Source: Alloyangia pacifica (GTDB taxonomy: Bacteria; Pseudomonadota; Alphaproteobacteria; Rhodobacterales; Rhodobacteraceae). From it: a stretch of 64,000 nucleotides of DNA. This document shows positions 42,876-51,917 of the stretch, one piece after another. The notes under the pieces were generated by a model that saw nothing but the letters and a program-made list of their open reading frames with translations, had not been told where the DNA came from and made no database searches. The stretch lies in the NCBI RefSeq assembly GCF_003111685.1, contig NZ_CP022191.1:372001-436000 (forward strand). The letters are read 5' to 3'. Numbering within the stretch: position 1 is the stretch's first letter; every line of letters starts with the position of its first letter. Position numbers and translations under genes: made by a program.

Positions 42876-43940
42876 TTGCCAGCCAGCAGAGAGGCGGTTC
42901 AGGCCGTCCTGAAGAGCGTCGCCGATCCGGTTGCGGGCGGCGACATCATGTCGAGCGGCGTCGTGCGCGCGCTGAATGTGGACGAGGCGGGCGCGGTGCG
43001 TTTCGTCATGGAGATCCCGCCCAGCCAGAGCGCCGCCTACACCAAGATCAAGGATCAGGCCGAGAACGCGCTCAAGGCCACCGAGGGTGTCTCGGCGGTC
43101 TCGATCGTGCTGACCGGCCACACCGAGAAGGCGCCGCCCGATCTGAAGATGCGCAAGGCCGAGCCGCAAGGCCCGCAGCGCATCCCGGGGGTAAACCACA
43201 TCATCGCGATTGCCTCGGGCAAGGGCGGGGTCGGCAAGTCCACCGTCTCGTCCAACATCGCCTGCGCGCTCGCGCAGCAGGGGCGGCGCGTGGGTCTGCT
43301 GGATGCCGATGTCTACGGGCCGAGCCAGCCGCGCATGCTCGGTGTCTCGGGCCGTCCTGCCTCGCCCGATGGCAAGACCATCCTGCCGCTGCGCAACCAC
43401 GGCGTCACCATGATGTCGATCGGCCTGATGACCAACGAGGATCAGGCGGTGGTCTGGCGCGGCCCGATGCTGATGGGCGCGCTGCAGCAGATGATGATGC
43501 AGGTGCAATGGGGGGCGCTCGACGTGCTGATCGTCGATCTGCCGCCGGGCACCGGCGACGTGCAGATGACGCTGAGCCAGAAGGCGCATGTGGACGGGGC
43601 CATCGTGGTCAGCACGCCGCAGGACGTGGCGCTGCTCGATGCGCGCAAGGGTATCGACATGTTCAAGCAGCTGAACGTGCCGATCCTCGGCATGGTGGAG
43701 AACATGAGCACCCACGTCTGCTCGAACTGCGGCCATGAAGAGCATGTCTTCGGCCATGGCGGCGTCGCCGCCGAGGCGGCGAAGCTCGGCGTGCCGCTGC
43801 TCGCCGAGGTGCCGCTCGACCTGCAGATCCGCCTCGCCTCGGACGGCGGTGCGCCGATCGTGGTGAGCCAGCCCGACAGCGCGCAGGCACAGGCGTTCCA
43901 CGCCATCGCCTCGGCGCTGGTGGCGCAGGGGGTGGCATGA
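42876..43940 (+). CDS. Mrp/NBP35-family Fe-S carrier ATPase
   Basis: A 354-residue P-loop protein (deviant Walker A GKGGVGKST). An N-terminal DUF59-like domain (about residues 1-90) comes first. The C-terminal Cys-x2-Cys pair is in HVCSNCGHEEHVFG. Such proteins bind and deliver [4Fe-4S] clusters. The start is TTG at 42876, 9 nt after CAGGAG; the usual in-frame ATG candidates lie inside conserved sequence. A dedicated copy in this operon suggests cluster delivery to the formate dehydrogenase subunits. Confidence 0.9.
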   Translation: MPASREAVQAVLKSVADPVAGGDIMSSGVVRALNVDEAGAVRFVMEIPPSQSAAYTKIKDQAENALKATEGVSAVSIVLTGHTEKAPPDLKMRKAEPQGPQRIPGVNHIIAIASGKGGVGKSTVSSNIACALAQQGRRVGLLDADVYGPSQPRMLGVSGRPASPDGKTILPLRNHGVTMMSIGLMTNEDQAVVWRGPMLMGALQQMMMQVQWGALDVLIVDLPPGTGDVQMTLSQKAHVDGAIVVSTPQDVALLDARKGIDMFKQLNVPILGMVENMSTHVCSNCGHEEHVFGHGGVAAEAAKLGVPLLAEVPLDLQIRLASDGGAPIVVSQPDSAQAQAFHAIASALVAQGVA

Positions 43941-44647
43941 GCACCACCGACGCGCTTGCCTTCCCGCCCCTTCTGTGGGGCGAGGAGGTGACCACCGATG
44001 CCTTTGACCACGCCTGCCAGCGCGCTCTTCTGGGCTGCGATGCCGGGCTGGTCGCCTACCGGATCACGGCGGACGTGCTGCAGGGGGCGCTGGTCTTCGC
44101 CCCCGAGGTGCCGCTCAAGCAGGCCTTGTCGATGCTGCCGCTCTGCGGCGTCGGTTTCCAGAACGCGCTTGGCGTCATGGCGCCGCCCGAGGTCTCGGTG
44201 CACTTGGACTGGGACGGCGGCATCCGGATCAACGGCGCCGCCTGCGGGCGGTTCCGCTGCATGGCCTCGACGAGTGATCCCGCCCAGGTGCCGGACTGGC
44301 TGGTCATCGGCTTCACCCTGCCGCTGATCCCCGAGAGCGACCGTCCCGGCGACACCCCCGACCAGACCTCGCTCTTCGCCGAGGGCTGCGCCGAGGTGCA
44401 GCCGCCCGCGTTGCTGGAAGCCTGGGCGCGTCACACGCTGAACTGGGTCAACCGCTGGGAGGACGAGGGCAGCCGCGCGCTGCACACCGACTGGCGCGCA
44501 CTGGCGCAGGACATGGGCGAGGAGGTCACGCAGAACGGGCTTTCCGGCACCTTCCTCGGCGTCGACGAGGACTTCGGCATGTTGCTGCGCGACGGCGAGA
44601 CCACCCATCTCATTCCGCTCACCACCCTGCTTGACCCCGCCCCTTGA
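43937..44647 (+). CDS. Biotin/lipoate ligase-like protein with DUF4444
   Basis: A 236-residue protein related to the biotin/lipoate protein ligase fold. The first ~170 residues resemble BirA-like ligases (FPPLLWGEEVTTDAFDHACQ, WDGGIRINGAACGRFR), and the C-terminal ~60 residues fit DUF4444 (GLSGTFLGVDEDFGMLLRDG). The classic biotin motif GRGRxGR is not seen, so catalysis on biotin is doubtful. It overlaps the mrp stop by 4 bp. Its role in a formate operon is unexplained. Confidence 0.75.
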   Translation: MSTTDALAFPPLLWGEEVTTDAFDHACQRALLGCDAGLVAYRITADVLQGALVFAPEVPLKQALSMLPLCGVGFQNALGVMAPPEVSVHLDWDGGIRINGAACGRFRCMASTSDPAQVPDWLVIGFTLPLIPESDRPGDTPDQTSLFAEGCAEVQPPALLEAWARHTLNWVNRWEDEGSRALHTDWRALAQDMGEEVTQNGLSGTFLGVDEDFGMLLRDGETTHLIPLTTLLDPAP

Positions 44648-44657
44648 AGGAATTTGC

Positions 44658-45155
44658 ATGAAGCTTGCCCGCGCCATCCATTTCGACGAAAGCGACACCC
44701 GCGTCTTCGCCTCGCCCGCCCGCACCGGGGAATGGTGCATCTCGGGCGGCTTCGAGTTCTCCAACTGGACCGAGGGCGATCTTACCGGCAAGGCGCGGCA
44801 GGCCTTTGCCAACGGATGGCTGGGGCTCGAGACCTTCGGCCGGGTGACCTTTGTCGCGGTGACCAATGCCGAGCCCGCCGAGATGCAGGCGCTGACCGAC
44901 CTTTTGGCCGAGCACTTTGTGACCTATTACGGCGCGCCTTCGGTCGAGGCCGCGCGCCCGGTCGCCGCCGAAGAGCTGGCGCAGATGGTCGAGCTCTGCG
45001 ACGACCACCCGGCCAACACCCTGCTCACCGTCGCCCGCGAGCTGACCGAGGCCGGGGTGCGCGAGAGCTACCGGGTGATCGAGGCCAGCGACGCCGGGCT
45101 CGAGCAGTTCGCCATCCACGGCTCGCTCGACGACCCGCACGGCCACCACCACTGA
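44658..45155 (+). CDS. DUF6505 family protein
   Basis: A 165-residue soluble protein starting MKLARAIHFDESDTRVFASP, which fits the DUF6505 family as I recall it. The region around GEWCISGGFEFSNWTEGD is distinctive. The C-terminus is histidine-rich (DDPHGHHH) and could bind metal. It follows the ligase-like gene by 10 bp (GAAGGA before the ATG). Function is unknown. The link to formate dehydrogenase maturation is by gene neighbourhood only. Confidence 0.72.
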   Translation: MKLARAIHFDESDTRVFASPARTGEWCISGGFEFSNWTEGDLTGKARQAFANGWLGLETFGRVTFVAVTNAEPAEMQALTDLLAEHFVTYYGAPSVEAARPVAAEELAQMVELCDDHPANTLLTVARELTEAGVRESYRVIEASDAGLEQFAIHGSLDDPHGHHH

Positions 45156-45237
45156 GGCGCGCCCAGATCCGGCCCCCAAATCGGGCCCGACGATCCAGAC
45201 TGACCGGGGGCGAGGGCCGTGCTAGGCTCGCTCCGAC

Positions 45238-47202
45238 ATGAAAGCGAAGTCCCGCCCGATGATCTCCGTCCGCCTGCGCCTGCTGATCCTTGCGCTTGCG
45301 CCGCTCGTCCTGCTGATGCCGCTCCTGCTGCTGCTCGGCATGACCCGCTGGACCGAGGATTACGACAAGGTGCTGGCGGCCAACGTGCAGAGCGACCTGC
45401 GCATCGCCGAGCAATATCTCTCGCAGCTCATGGCGCGCACCGGCGAAGAGCTGTCGGGGGTGTCGGGCTCCGTCGCCTTTGCCGAAGCCTTTGCAGACGG
45501 CGTGCCGGACCGCCAGTTCTTGCTCAACAAACGCTCTGAACTGCAACTGGATTTCCTCTACTACCTGCCAGCCTCCGAGGTGCCCAAGGCCGCCGCCGAC
45601 TGGCCGGTGATCGCCGCCGCGGGGCAGGGCACGACCCGGACCGCCATCGACATCTTCCCGGAAGAGGCGCTCGCGGCGCTGCCGCGCGACCTCGCGGCTC
45701 GGGCGCGTATCGATCTGATCAAGACACAGGCCGCCGTGCCCACCGAGCGCAGGGTCGAAGACCGCGGCATGGTGGTTCATGCAGCCAGCCCGGTCTCGCT
45801 GCCGGGGCGCGAGGGCGTGCTGGTCGGGGGCATCCTGCTCAACAGCAACCTCGGCTTCATCGATGCGATCAATGCACTGGTCTATCTCAACCCGGTCACC
45901 GGCGGCGCGCGGCAGGGCACCGCGACGCTCTTCCTCGACGACGTGCGCATCTCGACCAACGTCCGGCTGTTCGAGGACGTGCGGGCGCTCGGCACGCGGG
46001 TCTCGGCGTCGGTTCGGCAGGCGGTGCTGGGCGAGGGGCGGACCTGGCTCGACCGCGCCTTCGTGGTCAATGACTGGTACATCTCGGGGTATCTGCCGCT
46101 CACCGACAGTTTCGGCAAGCGGGTTGGCATGCTTTACGTCGGCTTCCTCGAGGCGCCTTTCGCCGAGGCCAAGCGCGCCGCCTACCTGTGGATGATGGCG
46201 GCCTTCGCGGCGGTGCTGGCGCTTTCCGCGCCGGTGTTCCTGTGGATGGCGAAGGGCATCTTCGCCCCGCTCGAGCGGATGACCCACACGATGCGGCGGG
46301 TGGGGCGGGGCAACCTCTCGGCACGCATCGGCCCGGTGGGACTGGACGAGATCGGCCAGGTGGCGGCGCATCTCGACGGGCTTCTCGACCAGGTGCAGGA
46401 TCGGGACCTGAAACTGCGGGCCTGGGCGGAGGAGCTGGAGGACCGGGTCGATCAGCGCACAGCCGAACTGCGCGAGGCAAATTCCAAGCTCGAAGACACC
46501 TACCGCCAGCTCGTGATGAGCGAGAAACTCGCCTCGATCGGCGAAATCACTGCAGGGGTTGCGCATGAGATCAACAACCCGATGGCGGTGATCCAGGGCA
46601 ACGTCGAGGTGATCCGCATGGAACTGGGCGAGGCCGCCGCGCAAGTCGAGACCGAGCTGTCGCTCATCGACCGGCAGATCATGCGGATGGAGGCCATCGT
46701 CGGAAAACTGCTGAAATTCGCCCGCCCTGCCGAGTTCTCTGACTGCGGCGAGACCGTCGATCTGGCGCCTCTGGTCGAGGATTCCCTGCTGCTGGTCGAG
46801 CACGCGCTGAGCAAGGGCGCGATCACGGTCGAGACCGAACTGCCCGCCCTGCGGCAGGTGACCATCGACGCGGGCGAGATGCAGCAGGTGGTGATCAACC
46901 TCATCCTCAACGCGGCGCAGGCGATGGGCGGGACAGGGCGTCTTTCGCTTTTGCTCTCCGAAGAGGCGCGGGACGGCCTGCCGGGCGTGGCGCTGGTGGT
47001 GCGCGATACCGGGCCTGGCATCCCGCCAGAGAACCTGCCGTCGCTCTTCGATCCCTTCTTCACCACCCGCCGCGGCGAAGGCACCGGGCTGGGCCTGTCG
47101 ATCTCGCAAAGCATCGTGCAGCGGGCGGGCGGGTTGATCACCGCCGCCAATGCGCCGGACGGCGGGGCGGTCTTCACCGTCTGGCTGCCAGAGGCGGGCT
47201 GA
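45238..47202 (+). CDS. Membrane sensor histidine kinase
   Basis: A 654-residue kinase. The first helix is near residues 11-36, then a periplasmic cache-like sensing domain (about 40-310), a second helix (AYLWMMAAFAAVLALSAPVF), HAMP (PLERMTHTMRRVGRGNLSAR), a short coiled coil, HisKA (GVAHEINNPM, phosphoacceptor H443) and HATPase (NLILNAAQAMGG, DTGPGIPPENL, GTGLGLSISQSI). It is the last gene of the rightward operon. The matching NtrC-type regulator is the last gene of the leftward operon, so they probably work together. A cache domain outside the membrane suggests sensing of a small organic acid such as formate; that is inference. Confidence 0.88.
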   Translation: MKAKSRPMISVRLRLLILALAPLVLLMPLLLLLGMTRWTEDYDKVLAANVQSDLRIAEQYLSQLMARTGEELSGVSGSVAFAEAFADGVPDRQFLLNKRSELQLDFLYYLPASEVPKAAADWPVIAAAGQGTTRTAIDIFPEEALAALPRDLAARARIDLIKTQAAVPTERRVEDRGMVVHAASPVSLPGREGVLVGGILLNSNLGFIDAINALVYLNPVTGGARQGTATLFLDDVRISTNVRLFEDVRALGTRVSASVRQAVLGEGRTWLDRAFVVNDWYISGYLPLTDSFGKRVGMLYVGFLEAPFAEAKRAAYLWMMAAFAAVLALSAPVFLWMAKGIFAPLERMTHTMRRVGRGNLSARIGPVGLDEIGQVAAHLDGLLDQVQDRDLKLRAWAEELEDRVDQRTAELREANSKLEDTYRQLVMSEKLASIGEITAGVAHEINNPMAVIQGNVEVIRMELGEAAAQVETELSLIDRQIMRMEAIVGKLLKFARPAEFSDCGETVDLAPLVEDSLLLVEHALSKGAITVETELPALRQVTIDAGEMQQVVINLILNAAQAMGGTGRLSLLLSEEARDGLPGVALVVRDTGPGIPPENLPSLFDPFFTTRRGEGTGLGLSISQSIVQRAGGLITAANAPDGGAVFTVWLPEAG

Positions 47203-47226
47203 GAGCGGGTCGCGCGCGCCGCCCCG

Positions 47227-49995
47227 CTACGCCGCCGTGACCCGCACCGCCGAGAACTTGAACTCGGGGATCTTGCCATAGGGGTCGATCGCCGGGTTGG
47301 TGAGGATGTTCGCCGCCGCCTCGACATAGGCGAAGGGCAGGAACACCATGTCGGGCGCCACCGCGCGGTCTGCACGGGCCATGACCTCGATCTCGCCGCG
47401 CCGTGTCTGCAGCCTGACCATGCCGCCGGGCTCGACGCCCAGCTTGCGCAGGGTCGAGGGGTGCAGCGAGCAGTTGGCGCCGGGCTCCACCGCGTCGAGC
47501 ACCTTCGAACGGCGCGTCATCGAGCCGGTGTGCCAATGCTCGAGCTGCCGCCCCGTGGTCAGGATCATCGGGTAATCGGCGTCGGGCGTCTCGTCCGGCG
47601 GGATCACCGAGGCGGGGGTGAACCGCGCCCGGCCGCCTTCGCGCGGGAAGCCGTCGCCAAACACGATGGGCTGACCGGGATCCTCGGGCGAGAGCGACGG
47701 ATAGGTCACCGCGTCCTCGCGCTCCAGCCGCTCCCATGTGATATTGTCGAGCGAGGGCATGCCGCGCGCCATCTCGGCGAAGACCTCGCGCGGGTGGCTG
47801 TAGGTCCAGCCTAGCCCCAGCCGCTGCGCCAGCTCGACCGTGATCGCCCAGTCCTCGCGGGCGTCGCCCGGGGGCGTGGCCCCGGCGCGGCCCATCTGCA
47901 CCTGCCGGTTGGTGTTGGTCACGGTACCGGTCTTTTCGTAGAAGGCGGCGGCGGGCAGGATCACGTCGGCGTAATTGGCGGTCTCGGTCAGGAAGATGTC
48001 CTGCACCACGAGGTGCTCGAGCTTGGCCAGCGCGGCGCGGGCATGGGTCACATCCGGGTCCGACATGGCCGGGTTCTCGCCGAGGATGTACATGCCGCGG
48101 ATCGCGCCATCATGTACCGCGTCCATGATCTCGGTGACCGTGAGGCCCTTCTGGCCGCTGAAGTCCTCCGAGCCCCAGATCTCGGTGAAGGCCGAGCGCA
48201 CGCCGTCGTCGGTCACGTCCTGGTAGTCGGGCAGGAACATCGGGATGAGTCCCGCATCGGACGCCCCCTGCACGTTGTTCTGGCCGCGCAGCGGGTGCAG
48301 CCCGGCGCCCGGCTTGCCGACGTTGCCGGTCATCAGCGCGAGAGAGATCAGGCAGCGCGAATTGTCGGTGCCGTGGATGTGCTGGCTGACCCCCATGCCC
48401 CAGAAGATCATCCCCGCCTTGCCCTTGGCGAAGGTGCGGGCGACATCGCGCACCGTGGCGGCGTCGATGCCGGTCAGATCCTCGAGCGTCTCGGGGCCGA
48501 AACCGGCGAGGTGCTGCTTCTCGTGCTCCCAGTTCTCGGTGAAGCGGTCGATATAGGCCTGATCGTAAAGCCCTTCCTCGACGATCACCGACATGATCGA
48601 GTTGAGCAGGGGCACGTCGGCGCCGGGGCGGAACTGCACCATGTGGCTGGCGAAGCGCTTCAGCGCCTGGCCGCGCGGGTCCATGACGATGAGCTTGCCG
48701 CCACGCTTGGCGAACTGCTTGAAGAAGGTCGCGGCGACCGGGTGGTTCTCGATCGGGTTGGCGCCGATGACGATGGCGACATCAGCGTTCTCGATCTCGT
48801 TGAAGGTGGCCGAGACCGCCCCCGAGCCGACGTTCTCCATCAGCGCCGAGACCGAGGACGCATGGCAAAGACGCGTGCAATGGTCGACGTTGTTGTGGCC
48901 AAAGCCCTGCCGGATCAGCTTCTGAAAGAGATAGGCCTCTTCGTTGGTGCATTTGGCCGAGCCGAAACCGGCCACCGTCTCGCCGCCCTGGTCGCGCAGC
49001 TTCGCCAGACCGCTGGCCGCGACCTCCATCGCCTCGTCCCACGACGCCTCGCGGAAATGGGTGAAGGGGTTGGCAGGATCGACGTTCAGCCCCTTCTCGG
49101 CGCCTTCCAGGCGGATCAGCGGCTTGGTCAGCCGGTGCGGGTGGTGGATGTAATCGAAGCCGAAGCGGCCCTTAACGCAAAGCCGACCCTCGTTGGCAGG
49201 GCCGTTGATCCCCTCGACGTATTTGACCTTGCCGTCCTTCAGCTTCAGCGAGACTTGGCAGCCGACGCCGCAGAAGGGGCAGACCGATTGCACCGCCTCA
49301 TCGAAGTCGCGGCTGTCGCCGTGCTGGGCCGCGTCCACCACGGTGGCGGGCATCAGCGCGCCGGTGGGGCAGGCCTGCACGCATTCACCGCAGGCGACGC
49401 AGGTGCTTTCGCCCATGGGGTCGTCCATGTCGAAGACGGGGAAAGCGTCATGCCCCCGGTCCGCCATGCCGATCACGTCGTTCACCTGCACCTCGCGGCA
49501 GGCGCGGACGCAGAGGTTGCACTGGATGCAGGCATCCAGATTGACCTTCATTGCCACGTGGCTGTCATCGAGCAGCGGGATGCGGGCCTCTTCGAGCCTG
49601 GGGAAACGGCTGTCGGAAACCCCGGTCAGGTCGGCCATGTCCCACAGGTGCGAGCCGCGGTCGTGTGCCTGCGCGCGTTCGGGCTGGTCTGCCAGAAGCA
49701 GCTCCATCACAAGCTCGCGCGATTTCTTCGCGCGGGCGCTGTCGGTGGTCACCTTCATGCCCTCGGCGGGCGCGCGGCAGCACGAGGCCGCCAACGTGCG
49801 CTCGCCGTCGATCTCGACCATGCAGGCGCGGCAGTTGCCGTCGGGCCGGTAGCCCGGCGCCTCCTTGTGGCACAGGTGCGGGATGGTGGTGCCGAGCCGC
49901 TTGGCGACCTGCCAGATGGTCTCTCCTGGGAGGGCGGTGACCTCCTGCCCGTCGAGGATGAAGGAGGTCTGGGGAAGGTTCGATCCGTCAGCCAT
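47227..49995 (-). CDS. fdsA: NAD-dependent formate dehydrogenase alpha subunit
   Basis: A 922-residue cytoplasmic enzyme without signal peptide. In order: 2Fe-2S ferredoxin domain (residues 1-80; C42, C55, C58, C72/C73), His-Cys-type cluster region, two [4Fe-4S] clusters (CIQCNLCVRAC near 156-166; CVACGECVQACP near 199-209), and the bis-MGD domain from about 235 (CPFCGVGCQ). The metal ligand and catalytic pair is C377-H378 in HCTRLCHASS. It oxidises formate and sends electrons along the clusters to the diaphorase subunit. The upstream gene encodes that subunit as one fused protein, as in tungsten FDH1 of Methylobacterium. Confidence 0.93.
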   Translation of the reverse strand: MADGSNLPQTSFILDGQEVTALPGETIWQVAKRLGTTIPHLCHKEAPGYRPDGNCRACMVEIDGERTLAASCCRAPAEGMKVTTDSARAKKSRELVMELLLADQPERAQAHDRGSHLWDMADLTGVSDSRFPRLEEARIPLLDDSHVAMKVNLDACIQCNLCVRACREVQVNDVIGMADRGHDAFPVFDMDDPMGESTCVACGECVQACPTGALMPATVVDAAQHGDSRDFDEAVQSVCPFCGVGCQVSLKLKDGKVKYVEGINGPANEGRLCVKGRFGFDYIHHPHRLTKPLIRLEGAEKGLNVDPANPFTHFREASWDEAMEVAASGLAKLRDQGGETVAGFGSAKCTNEEAYLFQKLIRQGFGHNNVDHCTRLCHASSVSALMENVGSGAVSATFNEIENADVAIVIGANPIENHPVAATFFKQFAKRGGKLIVMDPRGQALKRFASHMVQFRPGADVPLLNSIMSVIVEEGLYDQAYIDRFTENWEHEKQHLAGFGPETLEDLTGIDAATVRDVARTFAKGKAGMIFWGMGVSQHIHGTDNSRCLISLALMTGNVGKPGAGLHPLRGQNNVQGASDAGLIPMFLPDYQDVTDDGVRSAFTEIWGSEDFSGQKGLTVTEIMDAVHDGAIRGMYILGENPAMSDPDVTHARAALAKLEHLVVQDIFLTETANYADVILPAAAFYEKTGTVTNTNRQVQMGRAGATPPGDAREDWAITVELAQRLGLGWTYSHPREVFAEMARGMPSLDNITWERLEREDAVTYPSLSPEDPGQPIVFGDGFPREGGRARFTPASVIPPDETPDADYPMILTTGRQLEHWHTGSMTRRSKVLDAVEPGANCSLHPSTLRKLGVEPGGMVRLQTRRGEIEVMARADRAVAPDMVFLPFAYVEAAANILTNPAIDPYGKIPEFKFSAVRVTAA

Positions 49996-50058
49996 GGTGT
50001 GCAGCTCCGGGGGTCAAAGTCTTGGGAGAGGCGCAAGGAAATGTGCGGCGAAATTGGT

Positions 50059-50101
50059 CCCGGGCCGCGTCCGACTGAGCGGAGGACGGCTGCGGCCCGG
50101 G
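50059..50101 (-). repeat. Long hairpin 1 between the formate dehydrogenase genes
   Basis: CCCGGGCCGC (50059-50068) pairs perfectly with GCGGCCCGGG (50092-50101). An inner GTCC/GGAC pair (50069-50072, 50084-50087) extends the stem across a small bulge. It lies in the 147-bp gap between the fused diaphorase gene and fdsA, without a T run. Confidence 0.6.
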
Positions 50102-50104
50102 AAA

Positions 50105-50143
50105 ATGCGCGCGGGCAGGGGGACGGGAGGGGGCCGCGCGCAT
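50105..50143 (-). repeat. Long hairpin 2 between the formate dehydrogenase genes
   Basis: ATGCGCGCGG (50105-50114) pairs perfectly with CCGCGCGCAT (50134-50143), the right arm touching the stop codon of the fused subunit gene. The loop contains GGGGGACGGGAGGGGG. Together with hairpin 1 it fills the gap before fdsA. Confidence 0.6.
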
Positions 50144-51837
50144 CATTTCACCTCCTCGGGGAAGTGCTTCATCACCAATCGGATCGGGTTCGGGGCCGCC
50201 TGGCCCAGGCCGCAGATCGAGGCGTCGGTCATCACCTGGCAGAGGTCCTCGAGCAGCTCCCCGTCCCAGCTTTCGGCCTGCATCAATTTCACCGCCTTCT
50301 CGCAGCCGACACGGCAGGGCGTGCATTGGCCGCAGCTCTCTTTTTCGAAGAACTTCAGCATGTTGAGAGCCGCACCGCGGGCGCTGTCCTGATCCGACAG
50401 CACCACCACGGCGGCGGAGCCGATGAAGGTGCCATGCGGCTGCAACGTGTCGAAATCGAGCGGCACGTCGCCCAGCGAGGCCGGCAGCAAGCCCGAGGAT
50501 GGCCCCCCCGGCTGATAGGCCTTGAACACATGACTCTCGGCCATGCCGCCCGCGGCCTCGATAAGATCATTGATCGTGCTGCCGGCAGGCAGCACGTAGA
50601 CGCCCGGATTGGCGACACGGCCGGAGAGCGAGTAGCTGCGCATCCCCTTGCGATCGTTGTGCGCGACCTCGGACTTGATCGCGTGCCCCTCGCGGGCGAT
50701 GCGGCCGATCCAATGCAGGGTCTCGACATTGTGCACCAGCGTCGGGCGGTCGAAGATGCCCACCTGCGCCACGAAGGGCGGGCGCAGCCGCGGCATGCCG
50801 CGCTTGCCCTCGATGGATTCGATCATCGCCGATTCTTCGCCGCAGATGTAGGCGCCCGCGCCGCGGCGCAGATCGATGTAGCCGGGCTGCACGATCCCCG
50901 CGGCCTCGAGCGCGGCAATCTCCTTGTGCAGGATGTGAAGGATCGCCGGATACTCGTCGCGCATGTAGATGAAGCAGGTCTCGGCCTCGACTGCCCATGC
51001 GGCGATCAGCATGCCTTCGAGCATCATGTGCGGCGTGCGTTCGAGATAGAAGCGGTCCTTGAAGGTGCCGGGCTCGCCCTCGTCGCCGTTCACCGCAAGG
51101 TAGCGCGGACCGGGGTTGGCGCGCACGAAGCCCCACTTCTTGCCCGAGGAGAACCCCGCGCCGCCCATGCCGCGCAGACCGGCGGCGAAGATCTCCTCCT
51201 GCACCTTCTCCCAGTCGCCGCTTTCGCGCAGGGTCAGCAGCCGGTCATAGCCACCGCCCGCCCGATAGGTCTCGAAGTCCTCGTAGGCGGGGATCACCGG
51301 CTCGAAATCGCCCTTGTCGATCGCCGAGCGAATTTTCTGAGGCGTGGCGTGATCGACGTGCAGATGGCCGATCTCGACCGTCGGGCCGGTGTCGCAGCGG
51401 CCCATGCAGGGCGCGCGCAGCACGCGGACCTTCGCGGGGTCATGCCCGGCGCAGAGCGCGTCAAAGAGGGCCTCCGACCCCGCCATCTCGCACGACAGCG
51501 AGTCGCAGACGCGAATGGTCAGGTCGGGCGGCGGGGTCTCGCCTTCCTTTACCGGGTCGAAATGGGCGTAGAAGGTGGCGACCTCCCAGACCTCGGCCAT
51601 CGACAGCCGCATCTCCTCGGCCAACGCGCGCAGGTGTGCCGCAGAGAGGTGGCGGTAGCGGTCCTGGATCAGGTGCAGGAATTCGATCAGCAGATCGCGC
51701 CGGCGCGGGCGGTCGCCGAGCAGCGCCTTCACCTCGTCCCATGCGCGGTCGTCGAGCTGTCGGCCCTTCGGCGTGGCGCGTCCCTTGCCGCCCTTGCGGC
51801 CGGATTTCCAGATCCCCTGCTGCTGATCCAGCGCCAT
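50143..51837 (-). CDS. NAD-dependent formate dehydrogenase beta subunit, fused NuoE-NuoF type
   Basis: A 564-residue fusion. The N-terminal ~200 residues are NuoE/FdsG-like with a 2Fe-2S cysteine set (VCDSLSCEM and CMGRCDTGP). The remainder is NuoF/FdsB-like: FMN/NADH loop GLRGMGGAGFSSGKKW, EGEPGTFKDR, GAGAYICGEESAM, and [4Fe-4S] ligands ESCGQCTPCRVGC. It takes electrons from FdsA to NAD+. The start is ATG at 51837 with GGGAGG upstream. In Rhodobacter and Cupriavidus these are separate genes. The fused ~61 kDa form is known from the tungsten-containing FDH1 of Methylobacterium extorquens. Confidence 0.93.
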   Translation of the reverse strand: MALDQQQGIWKSGRKGGKGRATPKGRQLDDRAWDEVKALLGDRPRRRDLLIEFLHLIQDRYRHLSAAHLRALAEEMRLSMAEVWEVATFYAHFDPVKEGETPPPDLTIRVCDSLSCEMAGSEALFDALCAGHDPAKVRVLRAPCMGRCDTGPTVEIGHLHVDHATPQKIRSAIDKGDFEPVIPAYEDFETYRAGGGYDRLLTLRESGDWEKVQEEIFAAGLRGMGGAGFSSGKKWGFVRANPGPRYLAVNGDEGEPGTFKDRFYLERTPHMMLEGMLIAAWAVEAETCFIYMRDEYPAILHILHKEIAALEAAGIVQPGYIDLRRGAGAYICGEESAMIESIEGKRGMPRLRPPFVAQVGIFDRPTLVHNVETLHWIGRIAREGHAIKSEVAHNDRKGMRSYSLSGRVANPGVYVLPAGSTINDLIEAAGGMAESHVFKAYQPGGPSSGLLPASLGDVPLDFDTLQPHGTFIGSAAVVVLSDQDSARGAALNMLKFFEKESCGQCTPCRVGCEKAVKLMQAESWDGELLEDLCQVMTDASICGLGQAAPNPIRLVMKHFPEEVK

Positions 51838-51917
51838 CGAATGCCTCCCTGTCGTTGCGGTGGGTATCCGTTCTTGGGGCATAGGGTCATTGCCGGTCAA
51901 TATCGCTGTGCCGTCAA

